From NCBI GenBank assembly GCA_964496575.1, contig CAZCAC010000003.1, forward strand, positions 62,001-126,000: DNA of 64,000 nucleotides, given 5' to 3'. Below, one piece after another: positions 26,284-34,699 of the stretch. Both the position numbers and the translations under genes were made by a program. Positions within the stretch are counted from its first letter, which is position 1; each line of letters begins with the position of its first letter. Origin of the DNA: CAZCAC01 sp964496575. Its GTDB lineage: Bacteria > Planctomycetota > UBA1135 > GCA-002686595. The notes below the pieces were generated by a model that saw only the letters and a list, made by a program, of their open reading frames with translations, made no database searches and had not been told where the DNA came from.

Positions 26284-27597
26284 TCAGGGAACGAAGACGA
26301 TCTCCAGGCCGTCGGAGAGGTCGAAGTCCGCACCACCCGCCGCCGGGTCGCGGAACCAGGCCTGGAAGTAGAGCGTCGACCCCGCGACGATCGCTCCCGC
26401 GCTGCCGTTGGGGGCGTTCAGATCGAGCTGATGGCCGAGCTCCTGCCCGGTGGCCAGGTGCGCGGCGAGGCGCACCGGGGAACCCGTGGTACAGCGAATG
26501 CCGTTGCCGAAGGGCAGGCTGGACTGCTGCGTTCCGTAGTAGAAGAGACCGAAGTTGTCGGGGACGGGACTGGCGAGGAGCAGGACGTCATTGTCCGCGA
26601 CGCTGGTCGATCCGGTCGCGCTGATGACCGCCGCGCCGCCCGTCGAGTTGGGGCCGGAGGTGCAATACGAGGTTCCGATGGGGGAGGGAGAGCTGTACAG
26701 GCTGGGCCGCCAGTTCTCCAGGGTGCACCGCATGCGCTGGATCTGCCCGACGGAGAACTCCCAGACACAGCTGACGTCCTGGTAGTTCATGAAGTTGTTG
26801 CCCGGGACGGGCAGTCCACCGCAGTTGCCGGAGTTGCTGCCGCACTGGTAGGTCGGGGCGTTGTGGGGGTTCGTATCACAGATGAGATCACCCTGGGTCT
26901 GGCAGTTGGTGTTCTGGCAGCCCTCGAACGTGTGGTACAGACCCAGGTGGTGGCCGATCTCGTGGGAGACGACGTGTCGATAGGTGTTCGAATCGATGGC
27001 GCTGTGCAGCATCCGCACGGCGTCGTCGGCGCTACCCACGATGCCCCCCTGGGGGAGGTTGACCACGTAGCCGATGACCCCTCCGCCGCCGAGCGGCTTC
27101 ATGGTGAAGATGTTCAGGTACCGGTGCGAGTCCCAGGTCAGGCTGGTGTAGTTGCCCTGATCGTTGAACCAGTTGTTGTTGGCCACGCGCTCGATGCCGG
27201 TGGTCGGGTTCCCCTGGGGGTCGACGCTGGCGAGGACGAAGCGGATGGCCGACTCGTTGCCCTGCGGTGAGAGGGCGCCGGCGTACGAGTCGTTCATGTG
27301 ATCCATCTGATCGAAGATCCGCTGGTCGCTGACGTCGCCGGTGCCACTCGTCGAGGTGATGACGTGCCAGACCACCGGGATCTCCATCACCGACCCGGGG
27401 TCGTACTCGGTCCCCGCCGTGTTCGAGGTCATGGCGCAGTCACTCTGCGAGCCGAAGGCGAGTCCTCCCCCGAGCTTCTTGAAATCGGGGCTTCCGCAGA
27501 TGCGCTGCCCGCTGTGCTGCGGTGCCGCGCCGGCGAGAGGAGCGAGGGCTCCTGACAGCGAGACACAGGTGAGGAGGAGGGCCAGGGACTGTTTCAT
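26284..27597 (-). CDS. Secreted M43-family metalloprotease with shared C-terminal module
   Basis: A 437-residue secreted metzincin. The signal peptide ends near residue 25. The zinc motif is complete: HEIGHHLGLYH at 212-222 (HExxHxxGxxH), and the Met-turn is M270 in NNFMNYQD. Preceding blocks include IPVVWHVI and RYLNIFTM, as expected for pappalysin-type M43 proteases. Cysteines around 227-277 probably form disulfides (GCQNTNCQTQGDLICDT). Residues 311-437 are the module seen in six other proteins here: SYCTSGPNSTGG, FGLFYYGTQ, FGNGIRC, FQAWFRDPAAGGADFDLSDG, ending in VFVP. The catalytic residues suggest an active peptidase. It is probably transcribed alone. Confidence 0.93.
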   Translation of the reverse strand: MKQSLALLLTCVSLSGALAPLAGAAPQHSGQRICGSPDFKKLGGGLAFGSQSDCAMTSNTAGTEYDPGSVMEIPVVWHVITSTSGTGDVSDQRIFDQMDHMNDSYAGALSPQGNESAIRFVLASVDPQGNPTTGIERVANNNWFNDQGNYTSLTWDSHRYLNIFTMKPLGGGGVIGYVVNLPQGGIVGSADDAVRMLHSAIDSNTYRHVVSHEIGHHLGLYHTFEGCQNTNCQTQGDLICDTNPHNAPTYQCGSNSGNCGGLPVPGNNFMNYQDVSCVWEFSVGQIQRMRCTLENWRPSLYSSPSPIGTSYCTSGPNSTGGAAVISATGSTSVADNDVLLLASPVPDNFGLFYYGTQQSSLPFGNGIRCTTGSPVRLAAHLATGQELGHQLDLNAPNGSAGAIVAGSTLYFQAWFRDPAAGGADFDLSDGLEIVFVP

Positions 27598-27762
27598 CGG
27601 ATGGTTCCGTGTTGCTGGTCTGGATCCGTGGGGTGGGGAATGGAGTACCAGGGGACACTAGAAGGGGCGATCGAGGAAGTTGTTTCGGTGATATTGCCGG
27701 GTCTGCATTCCGCTCCCGGTCGGCGACATCCGCCGCGACCCGGGCATCAGGACCGTGGCGGA

Positions 27763-30042
27763 TCAGGGGTTGAAGTGCACCCGAAGAGCGTCCGAGAGGT
27801 TGAAGCCGGGGAGTCCGGGGAGGGGCTCGTCGCGGAACCAGAACTGGAAGCGCCAGGTCGATCCGGGGTGGATCGCCCCGGCGCCGCCGCTGGCCGGGGG
27901 AGCGGTGAAGTCCAGCGGTGCGCCGGCCAGCCCGCTCGCGTCGATCCACACCACGCCGGGGAGGCGGTAGATCCCGCCGGCCACGCAGAGGTACCCGTCG
28001 CCGAAGAGGACCCATTGCGGATCGGGGCCGTAGAAGAACAGACCAGGCCGGCCGGGAGGCGCTCCCGACACCGAGAGCTCGAACAGGTTGGCGGTGATGC
28101 CAGTCTCGCCGTTGCAGTCCAGCTGGGCGCCGGGCCCCACGGAGTTGGGCGCGGCGGTGCAGTAGGAGTCGTGGCTGCCCGGGACCAGCTCGTAGGCGCC
28201 CATGTCCACCACCGGATCGGTTCCGATCGCGATGCCCGTGTCGGGGGTGGAGGGATCGTCGGTGCGCCGCGCGTCGCCGGCGAGGTCGAGGGGGATGCGC
28301 TCGTCGAGGACGCCGTCGCCGTCCTGGTCGAGGGCGTCGTGGGGGAGGTTCGTCGAGTCGCCGGCATCGATGGCCGGAGATCCGCCGTCCAGCCGGTAGT
28401 CGTCGTCCGCGGTCCCCGCGACTCCGTCGGATCCCACGGGCCAGGAGAAGAGCGGATCGGAGGCGATCATGCCGGCCCCGGAGCCAGTCCAGCCCTCGAC
28501 GCAGGAGTGAGAGATCCTGGGCGGGGCACCCTTGCAGTGGATCTGTGAATCCGGGCCGGTGCCGTTGTCGTCGCTGTTTCCCCAGGCGATGCAGTTCACG
28601 AGCTTGGACCCCGGGCCGTTCAGGGGAGTGTAGACGCCTCCGCCATCGCCGTAGCCGGTCTCGTTGCGGGCGAGGGTACAGGAGAGGAGAGTCAAACCAC
28701 CCGCCCCGCAGGCCACACCGCCGCCGGAGTCCTGGGCCAGGTTGTCGTGGAAGAGCGAGTTGGTGATCAGCCCCGCGGGCGAGTAGAGGCCGCCTCCGTA
28801 CTGCCAGGCGTAGTTGCCACCGAACCGGCAGGAATCGACTCGCACCTCGTCCGAATACCAGAGATAGGCGCCGCCTCCGGCGTAGGCCGAGTTGCCGTAG
28901 AACTCGCACCGGAGGAGATCGAGGTGCTCGACACTGGCGTACAACCCCCCGCCGTTGTGCTGGAAGTCGATCTCCACGACGTTGTCCAGGAAGAGGCAGT
29001 CCGTGATGCGCACCTCGCCGCCTCTGGCCTTCATTCCTCCTCCGTCGCCGTCGTCCACGTGGTTCGCCACGAAGGAGCAGCCGATCACGGTGGCCACGGT
29101 TCCATTCACCGCGCCGCCGGAGTGACGGGCCTGATTGCCCTGGAAGTGGCAATCCTCGATCTCGACCCTGCTCGAGGAGAAGTTCGCGGCGCCGCCGGTC
29201 TGCGATGTGGCCCGGTTTTCGATGAAGGTGCAGCTCCGCAGGGTTCCGATTCCGCCGTGAACGTCTCCCGCCCGGTAGTAGAGACCTCCTCCCATGTCCG
29301 CGACGTTTCCCTCGAAGTGGCACTCCTCGAAGTGCAGCTCACTTCCGTAGGTCGCCACCCCCGCGCCGTACTGGTTGGTCTCGTTCGCCTCGAAGCGACA
29401 GCCGTCGAAGGTCGCCTCCCCGTACAGCACGAAGACCGCGCCACCGTTCTTTTCGGAGTGGTTGTCGATGAAGTGGCAGTTCGCGACGTGGAGGACACCG
29501 TCGAAGGCCAGCAGTCCACCCCCGCTTCGACCCTTCTGGGCGTCGACGTAGTCCTCGGCGTTGCCGGCGCGCACGACGAACCCGTCGATCCTCGCGCCGA
29601 CCGTCGTGGCGTCGGCGACCAGGACGTGATGGCAGTTGTCGTCGCGGTTTCCGAAGTCGGGAGCGTCGTCGAAGCCGAGGTCTCCGGTGAGCACGGTGGG
29701 ATGAAGGAGCCAGTCGCGCTCGTCCGCCGACGTCTCGTCCCCGGCGAAGCCGCCGAGCAGGTGGAGGTCACCGGTCAGGCGGAAGGTCGAATGGTGGGAC
29801 CCGAGGTATGGACCCGGTCGATACGTCCCCTCCGCCACCCAGATCTCGTCGACGGTTCCGGCGGCGACACCCGGGTGAGCGAAGGCGTCGGCGAGATCGT
29901 CGAAGGCGCGATCCCAGGACAGACCGCCGCCGCCCGGAGCGGCCCCCGCATCCACGAAGAGTCGCTGCTGCCCGACGGCGAGGGTGGCGAGAGTCGTCAC
30001 GCCGAGGGCGAGGAGGGAGGTACGAGCGAGGGATGGGGACAT
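27763..30042 (-). CDS. Secreted Pmp-like beta-helix protein with choice-of-anchor Q and shared C-terminal module
   Basis: A 759-residue secreted protein with GGAGG before the ATG at 30042 and a signal peptide ending at about residue 25. Residues about 30-560 form a parallel beta-helix of about 24-residue coils (ANCHFIDNHSEKNGGAVF, DGCRFEANETNQYGAGV, LLRCEFYGNSAYAGGGAYL), with the start SWDRAFDDLADAF also seen in the protein at 14451. The anchor-like block SPAIDAGDSTNLPHDALDQDGDG to VDMGAYEL lies at about 565-625. The last part, from about 630, is the shared C-terminal module: SYCTAAPNSVG, GLFFYGPDPQWVLFGDG, FQFWFRDEPLPG, FNLSDAL, ending HFNP. No catalytic residues are visible; probably surface or matrix protein. 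Confidence 0.85.
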   Translation of the reverse strand: MSPSLARTSLLALGVTTLATLAVGQQRLFVDAGAAPGGGGLSWDRAFDDLADAFAHPGVAAGTVDEIWVAEGTYRPGPYLGSHHSTFRLTGDLHLLGGFAGDETSADERDWLLHPTVLTGDLGFDDAPDFGNRDDNCHHVLVADATTVGARIDGFVVRAGNAEDYVDAQKGRSGGGLLAFDGVLHVANCHFIDNHSEKNGGAVFVLYGEATFDGCRFEANETNQYGAGVATYGSELHFEECHFEGNVADMGGGLYYRAGDVHGGIGTLRSCTFIENRATSQTGGAANFSSSRVEIEDCHFQGNQARHSGGAVNGTVATVIGCSFVANHVDDGDGGGMKARGGEVRITDCLFLDNVVEIDFQHNGGGLYASVEHLDLLRCEFYGNSAYAGGGAYLWYSDEVRVDSCRFGGNYAWQYGGGLYSPAGLITNSLFHDNLAQDSGGGVACGAGGLTLLSCTLARNETGYGDGGGVYTPLNGPGSKLVNCIAWGNSDDNGTGPDSQIHCKGAPPRISHSCVEGWTGSGAGMIASDPLFSWPVGSDGVAGTADDDYRLDGGSPAIDAGDSTNLPHDALDQDGDGVLDERIPLDLAGDARRTDDPSTPDTGIAIGTDPVVDMGAYELVPGSHDSYCTAAPNSVGPGAQLDCNGETGITANLFELSVSGAPPGRPGLFFYGPDPQWVLFGDGYLCVAGGIYRLPGVVWIDASGLAGAPLDFTAPPASGGAGAIHPGSTWRFQFWFRDEPLPGLPGFNLSDALRVHFNP

Positions 30043-30308
30043 CGGTTTCCTCCAAAAGCGGTAGAGATATGCCCGAACCGTTCAGCGTAGGTGCGCCCCG
30101 GAGAATCCGCAAGGTGACGCGCACGCTGCGGCGGAAGGGTGGCGCTGAATCGGGAAGCAGGTACGCTGGAAGGGCGGGACCGAGAGGAAAGAGCTGCCGC
30201 GTGGCGACGTGAGCTACCGGGCGTCGCCGGTGCGATGGAACGTCGCGAGCCCCTCCATGGCCCCGTCTCCCGGGCCCGCCGGCCCTTGACAGCAGGAACC
30301 ACACCGCC

Positions 30309-31976
30309 ATGAAGCTCGTACCCGCGCTCTCTCTCGGCCTCGCTCTCCTATCGCTCTCGAGTGCGAATCGCGCCGAGGCGCAGCAGGAGCTACGCAAGCT
30401 GCTCGCCCCCGACGGCACGGCGAACAACTATCTGGGAGGGGATGTCGCCCTCTCCGGACAGCACGTGGTCATCGGGGCAGAGCAGGACAACGACAACGGG
30501 GCCTTCTCCGGTTCCGCGTACGTGTTCAATGCCGCGACGGGCGAGCAGTACTTCAAGCTGCTGCCTTCCGACGGGGCGGCGCTCGACCGCTTCGGTTGCA
30601 GCGTGGCGATCAGCGGGTCGCTGGCGGTCATCGGTGCCTACGAGAACGACGACCTGGGCAACAAGTCTGGATCGGCGTACGTCTTCGACGTGTTCACGGG
30701 GCAGGAGCTGCGCAAGCTCCTCGCGTCCGACGGCGGTGCGGCGGACGTGTTCGGCCAGGACGTCGCGATCAGCGGGAACCGCATCATCTGTGGAGCCACG
30801 GGCGACGACGACCACGGTGGCGCGGCCGGCGCCGCGTACCTCTTCGACGCGACGACCGGTCAGGAGCTGCACAAGCTGACCGCTCTCGACGGGGAGACGG
30901 ATGACCGCTTCGGCTGCGCCGTCGCCATCAGCGGCAACCGCGCCGTCGTGGGGGCCTACCGCGACGACGACAACTCGCCGATGTCGGGTTCCGCGTACGT
31001 CTTCAACGTCGAGACCGGCCAGCAGCTGTACAAGCTGCTGCCCGGCGACGGTGGCTGGTACAACCTGTTCGGCTTCGAGGTCGACATCGACGGCGACATC
31101 ATCGTCGTCAGCTCGCCGCAGGACGACTACGACGCCCTCTCCTCCGGATCGGCCCACGTGTTCGACGTGTCCTCCGGGGCGGAGCTCTGCAAGCTGCTGC
31201 CCGCCGACGCGGACCAGGGCGATGACTTCGGCTGGCGCCTCGACCTCCACGGCGGCCGGGTCGTCGTCGGCGCGTGCAACGACGATGACGCGGGCAGCGA
31301 TTCCGGGTCGGCCTACGTCTTCGACGCCCGGACCGGGGAGGAGCTGTTCAAGCTCGTTGCGGGCGACGGGGTGGCGGGCGACGAACTCGGCCTCGGCGTC
31401 GCGATGTTCGGAAACCTCATCGTCGCCGGGGCGCCCGGTCACGATGCCAAGGGAACCGACGCGGGGTCGGCCTACGTCTTCAGCAATGAGACCCCCGGCA
31501 CCGGCTTCTGCTTCGGGGACTGGGACGGCGGGGACCCTTGCCCCTGCAACAACGCCAACGACGAGAGCATCCCCGGCTCCGGCTGCGACAACGGGATCTT
31601 CCCCTCGGGGGCCAACCTGACCGGCATCGGGAAGGCCAGCGTCTCCGACGACACCCTGGTGCTGGTGACCACGCGCGCCGAACCGGGGAACAGCGGGCTC
31701 TTCTTCCAGGCGGACAACGACCTCTCACCGGGAATCGCGTGGGGGAACGGTCTGCGCTGCGCGGGCGGCAACCTGCGCCGGTTGCAGGTATGCTCCGCCG
31801 ACGCGAAGGGCGCGTCGAGGACAGTGGTCCGCGTCGCGAGCAAGGCGGGGAATGTGCTGGCGGGGGACGACAAGTTCTACCAGTGCTGGTACCGGACGAC
31901 GATGAACCCGCCGTGCGGCGCCGGGAGTGGTGAGTTCAACGCGACCAACGGATTCCGGATCACCTGGACGCCCTAG
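30309..31976 (+). CDS. Secreted seven-repeat propeller-like protein with Cys-rich C-terminal module
   Basis: A 555-residue secreted protein. After a signal peptide (to about residue 24) it has seven repeats of about 53 residues at 27-397. Each reads approximately ELxKLLAxDGxxxDxFGxxVAISGNxxVVGAxxDDDxGxxSGSAYVFDxxTG, which is an FG-GAP-type sequence suggesting a seven-bladed propeller. DD, GD and D..D acidic runs could bind calcium. The rest is the cysteine-rich form of the shared module: GFCFGDWDGGDPCPCNN, GSGCDNG, GNSGLFFQADNDLSPG, NGLRCAGG, FYQCWYRTTMNPPC, FNATNGFRITWTP. Divergent from the beta-helix gene (266-base gap). Function unknown. Confidence 0.85.
   Translation: MKLVPALSLGLALLSLSSANRAEAQQELRKLLAPDGTANNYLGGDVALSGQHVVIGAEQDNDNGAFSGSAYVFNAATGEQYFKLLPSDGAALDRFGCSVAISGSLAVIGAYENDDLGNKSGSAYVFDVFTGQELRKLLASDGGAADVFGQDVAISGNRIICGATGDDDHGGAAGAAYLFDATTGQELHKLTALDGETDDRFGCAVAISGNRAVVGAYRDDDNSPMSGSAYVFNVETGQQLYKLLPGDGGWYNLFGFEVDIDGDIIVVSSPQDDYDALSSGSAHVFDVSSGAELCKLLPADADQGDDFGWRLDLHGGRVVVGACNDDDAGSDSGSAYVFDARTGEELFKLVAGDGVAGDELGLGVAMFGNLIVAGAPGHDAKGTDAGSAYVFSNETPGTGFCFGDWDGGDPCPCNNANDESIPGSGCDNGIFPSGANLTGIGKASVSDDTLVLVTTRAEPGNSGLFFQADNDLSPGIAWGNGLRCAGGNLRRLQVCSADAKGASRTVVRVASKAGNVLAGDDKFYQCWYRTTMNPPCGAGSGEFNATNGFRITWTP
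30387..31500 (+). repeat. Seven tandem coding repeats of about 159 bp
   Basis: Seven in-frame copies encoding about 53 residues each, with clear conservation of FGxxVAISGN and SGSAYVF at fixed positions. The copies differ at DNA level, so they are old rather than freshly amplified. Confidence 0.8.
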
Positions 31977-32003
31977 TCACGTCGGAGCCGCGGCCGGGGA
32001 CGA

Positions 32004-33638
32004 CTACGGCCGGAAGACCACCGAGACCCCGTTGGTCAGGTTGAAGTCACTCGCGCAGGGACTCCCGATCGGATCGCGGCACCAGACCTGGAAGAGGCGC
32101 GCCTCGCCGGCGGCCCAGCCGCCCTTCACCGAGAGCCCCGGCCCCCACGCCGCGTCGCCGGCGCCACCGGGGATGTCGACGCCGAGCCGGATCAGCCCGC
32201 CGCCCGCACAGCGCAGGCCGTCGCCGAAGAGCAGACCGTCGCCGCCGTTCAGCGGGTTGCGCGCGACGAAGCAGAGCGCCGCCTGACCGGCGAGCAGCCG
32301 GCTCGCGGCGAAGGTGAGATCGTCGGCCGAGACGCTCGCGGTCCCCCCGGCGACCAGCGCCGCGCCGGATCCCAGCGAGCTCGCGCACCCCTCGCCGCTG
32401 CCGCCGAGGTTCCCGCAGGGACACGGCGTTCCGCTGCCGTCTCCGAAGCAGTAGGGCGTCCCCTCGTTGGACAGCACCTGCAAGACCTGGGCGGTGCCCG
32501 ACTGGTGTCCGTTCGGGCTCTCGTAGTGCGCCCCGTACACGACCTCGGGAAACCCGTCGCGGTGGAGGTCGCCGACCAGCTCGAGACTCTGCCAGGAGAC
32601 CTTTCCCGGAGTGGCGGTGTAGAGAAGCGTCCCGCTCGCTCCCGAGAAGAGGTCGAGGAAGGTGCCGGCCGAGAGGCCCCAGCCACCGACCAGGAAGTCA
32701 CCGCCGCCGTCCCCGTCGATGTCGCCCACGCCACAGGCGGAGGGGAAGGAGATCCCCGACGACTCGCTGGTCTCGACGTGGAGCAGCAGCGCGCCGGTCG
32801 CCCCGGAGTAGACGCGAACGTAGGGCCGGTCGTAGGAGAGCAGGTGCTCGATCGCCGCCACCGCGCAGACGTCGTCGTGCCCGTCGCCGTCGACGTCGCC
32901 GACCCCCGCCACGGCGGCGCCGAACCAGTGCCAGTCGTCGAGACCGTCCCACTGCCAGAGCAGGGTCCCGGTCTGTCCCGAGTAGACCCAGACCGTGCCG
33001 CGCTCGCCGTTCTCGAACTGGTAGCCGTCACCGACGATCACGTCGGCGCGCCCGTCGCCGTCGCAGTCTCCCGCCGCGTCGATCGCCGTGCCGAAGAACA
33101 TCGTCGACCCCGGGATGTCGTGGAGCAACCCGAAGGGGCTCGCGCCGGAGTAGATCCGCAGGTGCCCGCCGCCGCCGATCGCGACGTCGTCCGTGCCGTC
33201 CCCGTCGCAGTCGCCGACGCCGCTGACCCGGCTGGTCGCGACGTTCCACTGGTGGAGCAGCGCCTGCGTCGCCCCGTCGAACAGGCGCACGTAGGAACCG
33301 GCGGGCGCTCCGACGGCGAACTCGCCGGCCCCGTCACCGTCGAGGTCACCGACCGCGTCGAGCACCTCGCCGAAACCGTCTCCCGGGCTCACGCCCTTGA
33401 CCGACCAGAGGTGGCCGCCAGTCACCCCGTCGTAGGCGCGAACGTGGCGCGTGGGGGAACCGGGCGAGGCGACGAGGACGTCGGGCACGCCGTCGCCGTT
33501 CACGTCCCCCGGTCCGGCGACGCCGATCCCGAGGCGGTCCCCGGCCGTGTCTCCGTGGAAGGCGTGGACGAGACCCTGGGCTCGTGTCTCGGCGGACGCG
33601 ATACCGAGGACGATGGTGACGGTGAGGAGAGTTCTCAT
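32004..33638 (-). CDS. Secreted FG-GAP/VCBS propeller protein with Cys-rich C-terminal module
   Basis: A 544-residue secreted protein with signal peptide MRTLLTVTIVLGIASAETRA. Residues about 25-390 contain FG-GAP/VCBS repeats with the calcium-like loops GPGDVNGDGVPDV, GDLDGDGAGEF, GDCDGDGTDDV, GDCDGDGRADV, GDVDGDGHDDV and GDIDGDGGGDF. The C-terminal 150 residues are the Cys-rich module: PYCFGDGSGTPCPCGN, GEGCASS, GDGLRCAGGGLIRLGV, FQVWCRDPIGSPC, FNLTNGVSVVFRP. GGAGGAGAGG and the hexamer TAGACT precede the ATG. Convergent with the previous gene (27 bases apart), with which it shares overall architecture. Confidence 0.88.
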   Translation of the reverse strand: MRTLLTVTIVLGIASAETRAQGLVHAFHGDTAGDRLGIGVAGPGDVNGDGVPDVLVASPGSPTRHVRAYDGVTGGHLWSVKGVSPGDGFGEVLDAVGDLDGDGAGEFAVGAPAGSYVRLFDGATQALLHQWNVATSRVSGVGDCDGDGTDDVAIGGGGHLRIYSGASPFGLLHDIPGSTMFFGTAIDAAGDCDGDGRADVIVGDGYQFENGERGTVWVYSGQTGTLLWQWDGLDDWHWFGAAVAGVGDVDGDGHDDVCAVAAIEHLLSYDRPYVRVYSGATGALLLHVETSESSGISFPSACGVGDIDGDGGGDFLVGGWGLSAGTFLDLFSGASGTLLYTATPGKVSWQSLELVGDLHRDGFPEVVYGAHYESPNGHQSGTAQVLQVLSNEGTPYCFGDGSGTPCPCGNLGGSGEGCASSLGSGAALVAGGTASVSADDLTFAASRLLAGQAALCFVARNPLNGGDGLLFGDGLRCAGGGLIRLGVDIPGGAGDAAWGPGLSVKGGWAAGEARLFQVWCRDPIGSPCASDFNLTNGVSVVFRP

Positions 33639-33658
33639 GGCGCGGGACCTCTCCTCCC

Positions 33659-33664
33659 AGTCTA
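33659..33664 (-). promoter_or_regulatory. Candidate -10 element (TAGACT)
   Basis: On the minus strand TAGACT precedes the ATG at 33638 by 20 bases, with GGGAGGAGAGG between. Identical to the hexamers at 2928 and 43671. No firm -35. Confidence 0.3.
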
Positions 33665-33698
33665 CGCCGATTCTCTAATCGCGGGTCGAGCCCGCCTC

Positions 33699-34340
33699 CT
33701 ACGGCGTGGCCCCGTCGCCCTCCTCGGCGTCATCCTTCAGCTCGTGGCTCTTCATCAGCGGGTACTGAAACATCATGAAGACGAAGGTCAGCGGCAGGAT
33801 GCCGAAGACCTTGAAGGAGAGCCAGGTGTCGTCGGAGCACGTGCGCCAGACCACCTCGTTGAGCCCCGCCAGGGCGGTGAAGAAGAGGATCCAGCGGATG
33901 GTCAGGATCCGCCACCCCTCCGGATCGAGAAGCAGCGCCTGCCCCAGGAGCTTGGACAGGAGCATCTTCCCGCGCAGCAGCCCGGCCAGGAGCACCAGCG
34001 CGAAGAAAAGGGAGGCGACGGTCGGCTTCAGCTTGATGAAGGTGCTGTCGTCGAGCAGGACCGTCAACCCGCCGAACGTCCCGACCAGGAGCGCCGTGAC
34101 CAGCGGCATCACCGGCAGCTTCTTCTCCAGCCACCAGGAGAGGGGGAAGGTGATCGCGATGGCGATCACGAACCACTTGGTCGCCTCGACGAGGTTGCTC
34201 TGCTCCACGCCGTCGACGATGGGGCCCTCGCGGCTGTTGACCCAGAAGTAGAGGATCAGCGGCCCCAGCTCCAGGAGGAGCTTCAGTCCGGCTCGGCCCG
34301 CCTGCGGCGGCTCGGGATGCTCGTGGTTGGAATCGCCCAT
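33699..34340 (-). CDS. YciB-like inner membrane protein (septation protein A family)
   Basis: A 213-residue protein with five to six membrane helices. Family hallmarks are LLLELGPLILYFWVN at the start, the loop LDDSTFIKLKPT, the segment RILTIRWILFFTALAGLNEVVW, and the end VFGILPLTFVFMMFQYPLM. The YciB family is linked to cell envelope and septation. It is convergent with no close gene and divergent to rpmH (173-base gap). Confidence 0.85.
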   Translation of the reverse strand: MGDSNHEHPEPPQAGRAGLKLLLELGPLILYFWVNSREGPIVDGVEQSNLVEATKWFVIAIAITFPLSWWLEKKLPVMPLVTALLVGTFGGLTVLLDDSTFIKLKPTVASLFFALVLLAGLLRGKMLLSKLLGQALLLDPEGWRILTIRWILFFTALAGLNEVVWRTCSDDTWLSFKVFGILPLTFVFMMFQYPLMKSHELKDDAEEGDGATP

Positions 34341-34348
34341 GGCGGCGA

Positions 34349-34354
34349 AGCCTA
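34349..34354 (-). promoter_or_regulatory. Candidate -10 element (TAGGCT) for the YciB gene
   Basis: TAGGCT on the minus strand lies eight bases before the ATG at 34340, so a transcript from it would be nearly leaderless. Inference only. Confidence 0.25.
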
Positions 34355-34463
34355 GCCCGGATGGGGGCCGGATCGGGTCGGTTTTCTGGCCGAACCGCCC
34401 CGGAAGCCGCCGAGAACGCCTCCGAATCCCGCGGCGACCCCTGGCGCTGGAGCCTCGGCGCGC

Positions 34464-34469
34464 TACACT
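34464..34469 (+). promoter_or_regulatory. Candidate -10 element (TACACT) for rpmH
   Basis: TACACT lies 44 bases before the rpmH ATG. The same region is divergent to the YciB gene. No clear -35. Confidence 0.25.
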
Positions 34470-34513
34470 GCCGGGCTCCGTGCCCCCCGATCAGACCGCC
34501 CGACCCACCCGCC

Positions 34514-34639
34514 ATGAAGATCAAGCTCCGCAACAGCAAGTCCAAGAAGTTGAAGAAGACCGGCTTCCGGACCCGCCAGAAGACGGCCGCTGGCCGCAAG
34601 ATCAACAAGCGCCAGCGCGCGCGTCACGGATCCTTCTGA
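34514..34639 (+). CDS. rpmH: Large ribosomal subunit protein bL34
   Basis: A 41-residue, strongly basic protein beginning MKIKLRNSKSKKLKKTGFRT and containing the L34 signature GFRTRQKTAAGRKINKRQRARH (written here in two parts). The ATG at 34514 was chosen because the open frame upstream has no such character. In most bacteria rpmH lies beside rnpA, yidC and dnaA; none of these is near. It is followed 60 bases later by the YgiQ gene. Confidence 0.9.
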   Translation: MKIKLRNSKSKKLKKTGFRTRQKTAAGRKINKRQRARHGSF

Positions 34640-34699
34640 CGGCGGGACACCGCTCCCGAGCGCGCGCCGCGAGCGAGGCGCGCCCCGCGTAGGTAAGAC

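Noticed and set aside
30286..30291. TTGACA as -35 box for the gene at 30309
   Set aside because: Only 17 bases separate it from the start codon and no -10 can fit between.
30387..31500. Periodic DNA resembling a repeat array or CRISPR
   Set aside because: Period is about 159 bases, copies are diverged, and all are in one reading frame with conserved protein motifs; no constant repeats of 20-40 bases are present.
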